Assembly: GCA_020435185.1 (NCBI GenBank)
Contig: JAGRAA010000401.1
Location: 1 to 5,222 of the forward strand
DNA from: Bdellovibrionales bacterium
GTDB lineage: Bacteria; Bdellovibrionota; Bdellovibrionia; Bdellovibrionales; UBA1609
Length of the DNA: 5,222 nt
Direction: 5' to 3'
Made by a program: the position numbers and the translations under genes. This document shows, in pieces, positions 1 through 5,222 of the stretch. A model generated the notes under the pieces. That model was given only the letters and a program-made list of their open reading frames with translations, was not told where the DNA came from and ran no database searches. Positions within the stretch are counted from its first letter, which is position 1. Each line of letters starts with the position of its first letter.

Positions 1-227
1 GCCAAAGGAACAAAGGCTCCAGAGAGTAACAGGGCTCCGCAAATAGCCTCGGTCCCTTTGAGCAAAGGAAAAAAGTATTTTGTAGCCATCAAGCCTGTCA
101 TAAAGGCCATCATATTTTCTGGAATATTTTCTGGTGGCGGTAATAGGTTAAATAAGCCAGCAATTCCAAAAACAAAAAAAATGAGGCCGAGAAGCACTCT
201 TGCTATTAATGTAAGTTTATTTTTCAT
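1..227 (-). CDS. DoxX family membrane protein, N-terminal part (runs off left edge)
   Basis: Reading the minus strand from the ATG at 227-225 gives 75 complete codons, still open at base 1, so the C-terminus lies outside the window. The start is well supported: a perfect AAGGAGG (239-233) sits 5 nt upstream, and the nearby ATG at 232-230 meets a stop after two codons. The visible protein begins MKNKLTLIARVLLGLIFFVF and has a first membrane helix at about residues 6-27. A proline-rich stretch (residues 30-36, PPPENIP) follows, then YFFPLLKGTEAICGALLLSG (51-70) and FVPL at the edge. This order (FG-x-xG, prolines, GY-FPLLK-xE, C-G-LLLL, FVPL) is typical of small four-helix DoxX-family proteins. 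The family includes a terminal quinol oxidase subunit, but most members have no proven role, so no reaction is assigned. It lies 26 bp downstream of the CrtC-like gene on the same strand and is probably co-transcribed with it. Confidence 0.82.
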   Translation of the reverse strand, partial: MKNKLTLIARVLLGLIFFVFGIAGLFNLLPPPENIPENMMAFMTGLMATKYFFPLLKGTEAICGALLLSGAFVPL

Positions 228-232
228 TTCAT

Positions 233-239
233 CCTCCTT
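233..239 (-). promoter_or_regulatory. Strong Shine-Dalgarno site of the DoxX-family gene
   Basis: The minus strand reads AAGGAGG, a full match to the anti-Shine-Dalgarno core, 5 nt before the ATG at 227. It lies in the 26 bp gap after the CrtC-like stop codon. The downstream gene therefore appears to have its own strong translation start. No separate promoter fits in this gap. Confidence 0.75.
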
Positions 240-253
240 GAATGATATTTAAT

Positions 254-1324
254 TTATTCTCTTTTATTTTTAATGTCATTTTTTTTTGCAAGGGACATAA
301 ATTCGGTAACACCAACTCCTTCTTTAGAATCGGAACTGTGACTGTCTCCAAACATCAATTTGGCCTTTGAGTTGTAGCGAAAATACCAAGGGTAATGATT
401 GAGTAACTTAGCGATCCATTGTTTGAACGGAGAAAGGGTTTCTAAAAGATCAACGCCGGTAATAACTTCTAAATCTGAAACTTCTAATTTACACGGGGAT
501 CCATTTAAGGGAAATTTATAAATTAATTTTTCAGGTCTGTAGATTTTGCTTATGGGGCATTCGCTCCAATGTTTTTTTTCTACATGGACAAGCTCTTGGT
601 TGTCGAAAAGGCATTTGCCGTTTTTAAACAAGGCAAAAACTTTTTGAGGGGCATGATGATGTTTTTTTGCAGCGATCAATGAAGCGGCGATGAGAGTGTA
701 GTCTTCAAACTGAAAACGGCTCCACCACCAGTCTCTCCAAAAATACGGCAGCTCTTCGTTGCCCCAATTGTGATCGTGGTAACACTCTCCATTTAATGAA
801 TAGGACTTGGAGTTGTATTTTACGTTTCCGTGTCCTTTTCCGTGAGGCATGGCCACGAACCATGAAAAGAACTTTTCTTGATGAGGTCCGAAAAGCCATT
901 TTCCAGACTCTGGCTGCCAGGGTTTTGATTGACTGTGAATTTTTAAGTCGACAGAAAGTTTAGTGGTTTCGAGCTGAAGCTTAATGTGATAAGAGGAAGA
1001 TTCTTCGTCGTAAAATACCGTATTGTTGTTAAAATTTAAATCTAAAAAACGCGAATTAAAATGACATTCTTTAAGGGCAATGGGCTGTTCACAATAGATA
1101 AGCTCTTCATGGGGAGGTTTGAAGCGAACGCTAATGAAAGGTGTGATTTTAAGTTTTATATCGGACAAGGATTTAAAAAACACAATGCCAATGTAAGTTC
1201 CATCCTCGGAATGGCAATCAAAATACCACCATTCAAAAAAGCCTTTTTTAACAGGGGTACGAAGTCCATCTGCTGAGAAGTTAAGAGGATGCGAACTTTT
1301 GGAGCGTTTTTCTAAATAAACCAC
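254..1324 (-). CDS. CrtC/AttH-family lipocalin-like protein, putative carotenoid 1,2-hydratase relative
   Basis: A 356-aa protein with the signatures of the CrtC (hydroxyneurosporene synthase)/AttH superfamily of double beta-barrel enzymes. Visible landmarks are GFFEWWYFD (28-36), FSWFVAMPHGKGHG (153-166), CYHDHNWGNEELPYFWRDWW (181-200), and a C-terminal GVGVTEFMSLA (336-346). The family's conserved YHDHNWG block is complete, with His, Asp, Asn and Trp all kept. Known CrtC enzymes hydrate the C1,2 double bond of acyclic carotenoids. More distant family members act on other lipids or secondary metabolites, so the activity is inferred and the gene symbol is left blank. Length fits the family (roughly 300-400 aa). 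No signal peptide is evident. A KKHHH cluster at 220-224 is unusually basic. The start is GTG at 1324-1322, with AAGGA (1334-1330) 5 nt upstream. An in-frame stop at 1357-1355 rules out any longer start. It is divergent from the CruF-like gene and followed closely by the DoxX-family gene. Confidence 0.75.
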   Translation of the reverse strand: MVYLEKRSKSSHPLNFSADGLRTPVKKGFFEWWYFDCHSEDGTYIGIVFFKSLSDIKLKITPFISVRFKPPHEELIYCEQPIALKECHFNSRFLDLNFNNNTVFYDEESSSYHIKLQLETTKLSVDLKIHSQSKPWQPESGKWLFGPHQEKFFSWFVAMPHGKGHGNVKYNSKSYSLNGECYHDHNWGNEELPYFWRDWWWSRFQFEDYTLIAASLIAAKKHHHAPQKVFALFKNGKCLFDNQELVHVEKKHWSECPISKIYRPEKLIYKFPLNGSPCKLEVSDLEVITGVDLLETLSPFKQWIAKLLNHYPWYFRYNSKAKLMFGDSHSSDSKEGVGVTEFMSLAKKNDIKNKRE

Positions 1325-1462
1325 TATATTCCTTGGTTTGATGATATTGTATTTTTAAGGTGCACTATTAATCATAAGAATTAATTTAAAAAATCTCAAC
1401 TGTGTATTAGAATGTATATTAGGCTGTTGTCATTTAATTGCAGATATTCATGTGAAGGGTTT
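1325..1462. promoter_or_regulatory. Divergent promoter region between the CrtC-like and CruF-like genes
   Basis: These 138 bp separate two divergently transcribed genes and should contain both promoters. On the minus strand, TACAAT (1351-1346) is a 5/6 match to a -10 box and would give a very short leader to the GTG at 1324. No good -35 lies 16-18 nt upstream of it. On the plus strand, TATATT (1415-1420) is a 5/6 -10 candidate that would give a leader of about 36 nt to the ATG at 1463, again with a poor -35. ATTAAT occurs twice (1367-1372 and 1380-1385), and GTGCAC (1360-1365) is a 6 bp palindrome. In such AT-rich DNA these may be chance. That promoters lie here is well implied by gene order; the exact elements are weak guesses. 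Confidence 0.4.
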
Positions 1463-2389
1463 ATGTTAAAAGTTGGAATTGATTTGGAGCTGGCAGATTA
1501 TCGAATTCTTGCCTATCTTTTTGCTGCTTATATATTTTTCGTCTGGTGCTGGAAAGAGTCACTTGTAAGGTCTTCTTTGTTAAAAGACAAGCCTCCTTAT
1601 TGGTATACCTTAGAGCTCTTGTCTGCCGTAGTTTTTGGCGTATGTTTAGAGTGGGTTGGCGTTCATATGTTAAACTATTACCACTATGGATATAGTTTGG
1701 TTTCTATCTTGGACATCCCTTTGAGTACGCCTTTGGGTTGGGGGGCGATTATTTATTCGGCGATGTTAACCACTGATAAGCTAGAGGCGCCTTCATGGAC
1801 ACGCCCATTTTTAGATGCTTTTTTTGCTATCCAGATAGACTTAGGTATGGATGTTGTTGCCACTCGACTGGGGTTATGGACATGGACCTATTACCCTGAA
1901 GATGTTAAGTGGAGTATGGACTGGTTTGGGGTCCCTTACGGGAATTACTTTGGGTGGATATTCACGGTGCTCTTTTTTTCTTTGATTTTTCGCTTAATTA
2001 GAAAAAGAGAGATTCGCCCGAAGCAGTGGATTTTAAAGTACTTAGTTGTCGGGGTCGGGGTAATTCTGTGCTGTGAAATTCTACTTTTTGGGACCTTAGA
2101 AATTGGCCGTATTTTTCAGGTTATGGGGTTGAGTGATAAAATAGTGGCCTTATGGCCCTGGCTATTGATTGCCTATCCCACCTTTTATGGTCTTAAAAAT
2201 ATTGAGAAATTTCGACTGTCCCCCTTAAATATTGGAATTTCTGCTTTTTATCATGGTTTTTCCTTGTATGTATTAGTTTTTACGACCCTTAAACATGTTA
2301 ATCTAACCTTAATAATTATAAATAGCATGCTATTTATAGGAGTCTTAGGCTTTCACTTATGGCTCTTAAAGAAAGAGAAAAATAGCTAA
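1463..2389 (+). CDS. CruF-like (DUF422-type) carotenoid biosynthesis membrane protein
   Basis: With the ATG at 1463 this is a 308-aa integral membrane protein with about eight or nine hydrophobic helices (roughly 12-30, 49-68, 82-101, 117-134, 161-178, 190-212, 226-243, 258-278, 280-301). Landmarks match the CruF/DUF422 family: LEWVGV (62-67), a YHYGY aromatic stretch (73-77), IPLSTPLGW (85-93), DLGMDVVATRLGLWTW (126-141), and WFGVPYGNYFGW (154-165). Known CruF proteins hydrate the psi end of acyclic carotenoids such as gamma-carotene or bisanhydrobacterioruberin, in the membrane. The similarity here is motif-level, so the exact substrate is unknown. The frame is open 17 codons further upstream to an ATG at 1412, but that ATG has no Shine-Dalgarno. 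The ATG at 1463 is preceded by GAAGGG (1454-1459), although the 3 nt spacing is short. The next gene begins 20 bp after the stop, suggesting an operon. Confidence 0.68.
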   Translation: MLKVGIDLELADYRILAYLFAAYIFFVWCWKESLVRSSLLKDKPPYWYTLELLSAVVFGVCLEWVGVHMLNYYHYGYSLVSILDIPLSTPLGWGAIIYSAMLTTDKLEAPSWTRPFLDAFFAIQIDLGMDVVATRLGLWTWTYYPEDVKWSMDWFGVPYGNYFGWIFTVLFFSLIFRLIRKREIRPKQWILKYLVVGVGVILCCEILLFGTLEIGRIFQVMGLSDKIVALWPWLLIAYPTFYGLKNIEKFRLSPLNIGISAFYHGFSLYVLVFTTLKHVNLTLIIINSMLFIGVLGFHLWLLKKEKNS

Positions 2390-2409
2390 TAAGGTTGGAG
2401 AACATTTTT

Positions 2410-3060
2410 ATGTTGATCTTGGGAGTAAATATACTGGGAACAGTATTTGCGGGAATCAGTGCAAAGTATCAGCTGGGTTGGAGTTCAGCATTTTTAAACA
2501 TCTTTGGTTTGACCATCATATATAATTACGTCGCATTTACGGAGAAAAACGTTAAGTACATTAAATGGGCTTATCTCGGAATATTAGTGGGCTTTGTAGA
2601 GGTGATTGCTGACTATTGGTTGGTCTCAGGAATTCACGTTTTGGATTACGATCCAGGAGGTTTGTTTATTTTAAAATCTCCTAGTTACATGCCTTTTAGT
2701 TGGGCGGGAATGATTATTACATTTGGCTCCATCGGGCAATGGATAGAAAATAGATCTAATTTCTGGATGGCTTCGTTGCTATCTGCTTTGTTGATGAGTT
2801 TGTATGTGCCTCTCTATGAAGAGATTGCCTTTGCTGCAGGCTGGTGGTCCTATAAAGATACTCCGATGTTAGGCCATGTCCCTTACTTTATCATTTTAGG
2901 AGAGTTTTTTATTGGACTTCCATTGTTATATTTAGCAAATAAAATTAGCACCTCAAGCTTTAAGGATTTAGCTATTTTAAGCGTTTTTGCAGGACTCTGG
3001 ATTTTTATCTCTTACTCTATGGCGTATTACATTTTGGATAAAGGATTGCTGGCTAGTTAA
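2410..3060 (+). CDS. Integral membrane protein, divergent CruF-like partner (no named family recognised)
   Basis: With the ATG at 2410 this is a 216-aa protein with six or seven hydrophobic segments (about 2-18, 25-43, 53-72, 97-110, 116-134, 157-175, 185-208). I do not recognise it by name. It does show, in the same order, landmarks of the preceding CruF-like protein. An acidic helix, GFVEVIADYW (61-70), lies near LEWVGV's place. SPSYMPFSWAGMII (90-103) matches IPLSTPLGWGAIIY. YEEIAFAAGWWSY (136-148) matches MDVVATRLGLWTW. GHVPYFIILGEF (155-166) matches FGVPYGNYFGW. This suggests distant paralogy and a related active-site layout with E64, D68, E137, E138 and E165 inside or near the membrane. 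The frame also allows a TTG start at 2395, but AAGG directly abuts that codon. GGAG (2397-2400) lies 9 nt before the ATG and fits better. It is separated from the upstream gene by 20 bp, so an operon is likely. It could be a subunit, a second hydratase, or an unrelated protein of similar shape. Confidence 0.6.
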   Translation: MLILGVNILGTVFAGISAKYQLGWSSAFLNIFGLTIIYNYVAFTEKNVKYIKWAYLGILVGFVEVIADYWLVSGIHVLDYDPGGLFILKSPSYMPFSWAGMIITFGSIGQWIENRSNFWMASLLSALLMSLYVPLYEEIAFAAGWWSYKDTPMLGHVPYFIILGEFFIGLPLLYLANKISTSSFKDLAILSVFAGLWIFISYSMAYYILDKGLLAS

Positions 3061-3080
3061 CTAAAATAAGTTAAATTTAA

Positions 3081-4619
3081 TTATATGCCATCTACGTCAA
3101 CGATGACAGCATAACTCTTATAGACATCTGCATTGGTAATGAGCATTTTGTTTTTCCAGAGTTGAATATTGGGGATGTGAATAGGATAAATGATCCCTTT
3201 TAGGGATAGAGATTTCTCATAGTTAAATTTCAAGGAATGTTGATCAAATCGATAAAAATAGATCGTTGATTCAAAGGGTGAATACACTGCTAAGCGATCT
3301 CCATATAATGAGGTTTTAGTGGCAAAGCTCTCACAAAATTTGAAGTAAGAGTAAATGGACTGGTGAATAAGCTCTAATCCGCAGGTACTATTTTCTCGAT
3401 TTTCTGGAGAGAAAATGGTTTGAGTGAGGTTCCAATTATTGTTTTCATCTCGAGAAAAAATGAGAACATAACCTCGAGGAGTGTTTGAGGCATCTCTGGT
3501 AAAACACCCCACAGTGAGTTGTCGACCATTTGAGAAAGTGTTTTCCGGTAAACAATACTCTAAATTCATGTCTTTCGAGTATTGGTTGAGATTAATAGTT
3601 TGTTGTAATGACCATAAGTCTACGTCTCTTCGGTAAATATATATTTTATTCGTTTTAGAAAGGCTATTGTAGTCAGTAGCAAAAATAGAGTCTCCGTTTA
3701 TTTTTACATATCGACCAAAGTTTCCACCCTCGGACGAGGAATTAGAAAGACTTTGCTTTAGAACATACTGATCATTAGAGTTTCTTTCATAAATCTCAAA
3801 CCTCTGGGCACTTGTGCCGGCTAGTAAAATGTCATGGTCCATGGATAAATCGACAAAAAGTCCATCATTAGAGAGAGTGAATCTTTGCAGCTTCTTTAAA
3901 CCAGTAGATTCAAACTTGAAGATCTCTAAGTAGGATGTGGAAAGGGATGCACCTACGGTGGCAAAAAAGTCTCCGGATAGACCGACATGAAAAAAGTTGT
4001 ATCCGTAACTAGAAGAGGTCAATATTGGTGACTCATAATGGACGTTATTTAAATCTTCTACGTTAAAGGTAAATACCGAGGAAATTTCTAGTCTTAGTGT
4101 TGATGTCGAAAGTTGGTGGGTATTTGAGGCTATAAAAGCAGCATGCTTGTCGTTAAAAGTCATGCCTATATGTCCTAAATTCCCAGCCATTTCTTGTCTG
4201 GTTTCATTATTGAGCCCATTAAGTTCTTTTGCCTCCAATACATGTATCCAGATTATTTTAGAAGCTACCTTCCCTGAGCTATCGAAAGCCTTGAGTTCTA
4301 TGCTTTCACTTGTCGTTCCTAGGCTTAAGCGAATATGGAACTCTCCCGTGTATGTATTAACTGCTTGAATAGAAACGTCAGGATTAGATGAAATTAAATC
4401 ATATGGAGCTACCCCTCCCGAGACTTGAATATCAGCTTCTTCTCCAGGTTTTAAGTAAGAAGGGCCGTTGATAGTTAGTCCAAGGTAGCCGTCGCCATTT
4501 CCTGAAGAAAGAGACAATCCTGGACTCTCTGGGTGGACACTAGAAAAGTTAACTTGAGAACAGTTTTGGAATAGTAGTATCTGAGCAAGAATGAGCGCCC
4601 ATATGAAATATATTTTCAC
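3081..4619 (-). CDS. Large lipoprotein with Ig-like domain and FG-GAP-like beta-propeller
   Basis: A 512-aa secreted protein of unknown function. Residues 1-20 form a lipoprotein signal peptide: short basic start, hydrophobic ILALIL-type core, then LLFQNC with Cys20 as the likely lipidated residue. Residues 47-130 look like an Ig-like beta domain (for example PSYLKPGEEADIQVSGGVAP at 53-72). From about 150 to 512, repeats of 45-60 residues alternate 'NGDSIFA' or 'GDRLAVY'-type strands with 'IYIYRRD..LWSLQQTI'-type strands. Examples are 274-290, 298-343, 363-403 and 438-472. This is the pattern of FG-GAP/integrin-like beta-propellers, with about seven blades. Besides Cys20 there are exactly four cysteines: 356/372 and 413/429. 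The start is GTG at 4619-4617, with AAGGGG (4629-4624) 4 nt upstream. The gene converges on the CruF-like operon with only 20 bp between stop codons. It is probably anchored on the cell surface or in the periplasm and may bind a ligand or protein; that role is inference from fold alone. Confidence 0.72.
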   Translation of the reverse strand: MKIYFIWALILAQILLFQNCSQVNFSSVHPESPGLSLSSGNGDGYLGLTINGPSYLKPGEEADIQVSGGVAPYDLISSNPDVSIQAVNTYTGEFHIRLSLGTTSESIELKAFDSSGKVASKIIWIHVLEAKELNGLNNETRQEMAGNLGHIGMTFNDKHAAFIASNTHQLSTSTLRLEISSVFTFNVEDLNNVHYESPILTSSSYGYNFFHVGLSGDFFATVGASLSTSYLEIFKFESTGLKKLQRFTLSNDGLFVDLSMDHDILLAGTSAQRFEIYERNSNDQYVLKQSLSNSSSEGGNFGRYVKINGDSIFATDYNSLSKTNKIYIYRRDVDLWSLQQTINLNQYSKDMNLEYCLPENTFSNGRQLTVGCFTRDASNTPRGYVLIFSRDENNNWNLTQTIFSPENRENSTCGLELIHQSIYSYFKFCESFATKTSLYGDRLAVYSPFESTIYFYRFDQHSLKFNYEKSLSLKGIIYPIHIPNIQLWKNKMLITNADVYKSYAVIVDVDGI

Positions 4620-4775
4620 CGTTCCCCTTATTGTGATGGTATTTTGAAAATAGCTACTGATCTAATAATATCATAAGATCATTGATTATTTTTAGAATCT
4701 ACTCGGTTTGGTTTGAATAAGACTAAAGGTGTCTTTTTATGAGACGTTTAGAACGAGACGAACTGGTTTAAGGTG
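4620..4775 (-). promoter_or_regulatory. Upstream region of the lipoprotein gene with candidate -10 inside an inverted repeat
   Basis: This 156 bp gap lies between the kinase stop and the lipoprotein start, both on the minus strand. On the minus strand TATGAT (4675-4670) is a 5/6 match to a -10 box about 50 nt before the GTG. The best -35 nearby is poor. The candidate lies in the 12 bp spacer of a perfect inverted repeat, TGATCT (4658-4663) and AGATCA (4676-4681), which could be an operator. Nearer the kinase end are a direct repeat GAGACG (4741-4746, 4755-4760) and a second, AAGGTGT (4726-4732, 4770-4776). No convincing terminator for the kinase gene is present, so read-through into the lipoprotein gene remains possible. 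Confidence 0.3.
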
Positions 4776-5222
4776 TTAATTTTTTGGTAAAGGGCGATCT
4801 TGTCTCTCAAAGGGGAGCTTAACATAAAAACAAGTCCCATTTTCTAAGCTGCTTTCAAAATTGATTTCTCCATTGAGTTTATCTACAAATTTTTTAACCA
4901 TATAAAGACCTATCCCATGGCCTTCGACATTCTGATGAAATCGTTTAAACATAGAAAATACTTCACTGTGTCTATCCTCTGGAATTCCTAAGCCATTATC
5001 TTTGATTTGGATGTAAAACCAATCCACATCATTGTAAGTGGAGATTTCTACAATTTTCTTAGGTGCATTAGGATTAGAAAATTTGACAGCGTTGTTCATT
5101 AGATTTTCAATCACTTGACTGAGTTTGGAGTGCTTGGTGGAGAATGGTTTACTATGAATAAAGTGGGTTTTTATTTGTACTTCTGATTCTTCAATTTGTG
5201 ATTGGTGATTTAGTAAAAAATT
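4776..5222 (-). CDS. Sensor histidine kinase, C-terminal catalytic ATPase domain (5' end beyond right edge)
   Basis: The minus-strand frame is open from base 5222 to the TAA at 4778-4776, giving 148 residues of a C-terminus. The GTG at 5114 is an internal codon rather than the true start: the frame continues upstream, and a start there would cut into the N box. Counting from the first visible residue, all ATP-binding boxes of a HATPase_c domain are present. They are the N box LSQVIENLMNNAVKF (34-48), the G1 box DNGLGIPED (75-83), the F box VFSMFKRF (88-95) and the G2 box GHGIGLYMVKKFV (101-113). A final strand, GTCFYVKLPF (129-138), follows. The protein ends soon after, so no receiver domain follows. 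The phosphoacceptor histidine and any sensor domain lie outside the window, so the stimulus and partner regulator cannot be told. The intact boxes suggest an active kinase. Confidence 0.9.
   Translation of the reverse strand, partial: NFLLNHQSQIEESEVQIKTHFIHSKPFSTKHSKLSQVIENLMNNAVKFSNPNAPKKIVEISTYNDVDWFYIQIKDNGLGIPEDRHSEVFSMFKRFHQNVEGHGIGLYMVKKFVDKLNGEINFESSLENGTCFYVKLPFERQDRPLPKN

Noticed and set aside
55..68. Inverted repeat CCTTTG-ag-CAAAGG.
   Set aside because: It lies inside the DoxX-family coding sequence and has only a 2 nt loop; it is explained by the conserved protein sequence there.
58..252. Plus-strand open frame of 64 codons.
   Set aside because: It lies almost wholly opposite the DoxX-family gene, whose minus-strand reading has a clear family match and a perfect ribosome binding site.
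705..899. Second minus-strand open frame of 64 codons inside the CrtC-like gene.
   Set aside because: It is an alternative frame within a gene with strong family motifs; the translation is arginine-rich, low in recognisable structure, and matches nothing.
1061..1276. Plus-strand open frame of 71 codons opposite the CrtC-like gene.
   Set aside because: It is an antisense shadow of the conserved N-terminal region of the CrtC-like protein, with no supporting ribosome binding site.
3057..3080. Inverted repeat TTAACT-aaaata-AGTTAA and palindrome TTAAATTTAA in the 20 bp between the convergent stops, as a possible two-way terminator.
   Set aside because: The stem is only 6 bp with a single G-C pair in each arm, and there is no clear T tract on either strand. 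Such repeats are expected by chance in AT-rich DNA.
4147..4368. Plus-strand open frame of 73 codons opposite the lipoprotein gene.
   Set aside because: It is an antisense shadow of the Ig-like domain coding region, with no independent evidence.
4719..4740. AAGAC-taaaggt-GTCTT followed by TTTAT, a terminator-like hairpin.
   Set aside because: The stem is 5 bp and the T tract lies on the plus strand, whereas both flanking genes are on the minus strand, so it is wrongly oriented to end the kinase transcript.
4741..4776. Short direct repeats GAGACG x2 and AAGGTGT x2 downstream of the kinase stop.
   Set aside because: There are only two copies of 6-7 bp each and no regular array, so they do not support a CRISPR, iteron or attachment site.

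Overview
The window looks like chromosomal DNA of a Gram-negative, moderately AT-rich bacterium (about 40% G+C by eye). A member of the Bdellovibrionota (Bdellovibrio-like predators and relatives) is my best guess. The main clue is the large lipoprotein, whose signal peptide ends in LLFQNCS. This unusual lipobox is one I associate from memory with that phylum. The guess is moderate and no taxonomic marker gene is present. There are six protein genes, two of them cut by the window edges. No RNA gene, insertion sequence, CRISPR array or phage gene is visible.

Layout: (i) 1-1324, minus strand, a two-gene unit: a CrtC/AttH-type lipocalin-like protein (putative carotenoid 1,2-hydratase relative), then after 26 bp a DoxX-family membrane protein that runs off the left edge. 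(ii) 1325-1462, a 138 bp divergent intergenic region that must hold both promoters. (iii) 1463-3060, plus strand, a two-gene unit of integral membrane proteins. The first resembles the CruF/DUF422 carotenoid-biosynthesis family. The second is a shorter membrane protein that I do not recognise by name but that repeats the landmarks of the first in the same order. (iv) 3081-4619, minus strand, a 512-aa lipoprotein with an Ig-like N-terminal domain and about seven FG-GAP-like beta-propeller blades. (v) 4776-5222, minus strand, the C-terminal ATPase domain of a sensor histidine kinase cut by the right edge.

How they may work together: the left half reads as a cassette acting on a carotenoid or other polyprenoid end group in the membrane. 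CrtC and CruF are unrelated families, and both are known for adding water across the terminal double bond of an acyclic (psi) carotenoid end. Finding a relative of each back to back, with a second CruF-like polypeptide, is the most interesting feature here. No phytoene synthase, desaturase or other carotenoid backbone gene is in view, so the substrate is inference. The lipoprotein and the kinase do not look functionally tied to the cassette. Both plus-strand genes most likely start at internal ATGs rather than at the first possible start, and the CrtC-like and lipoprotein genes start with GTG.
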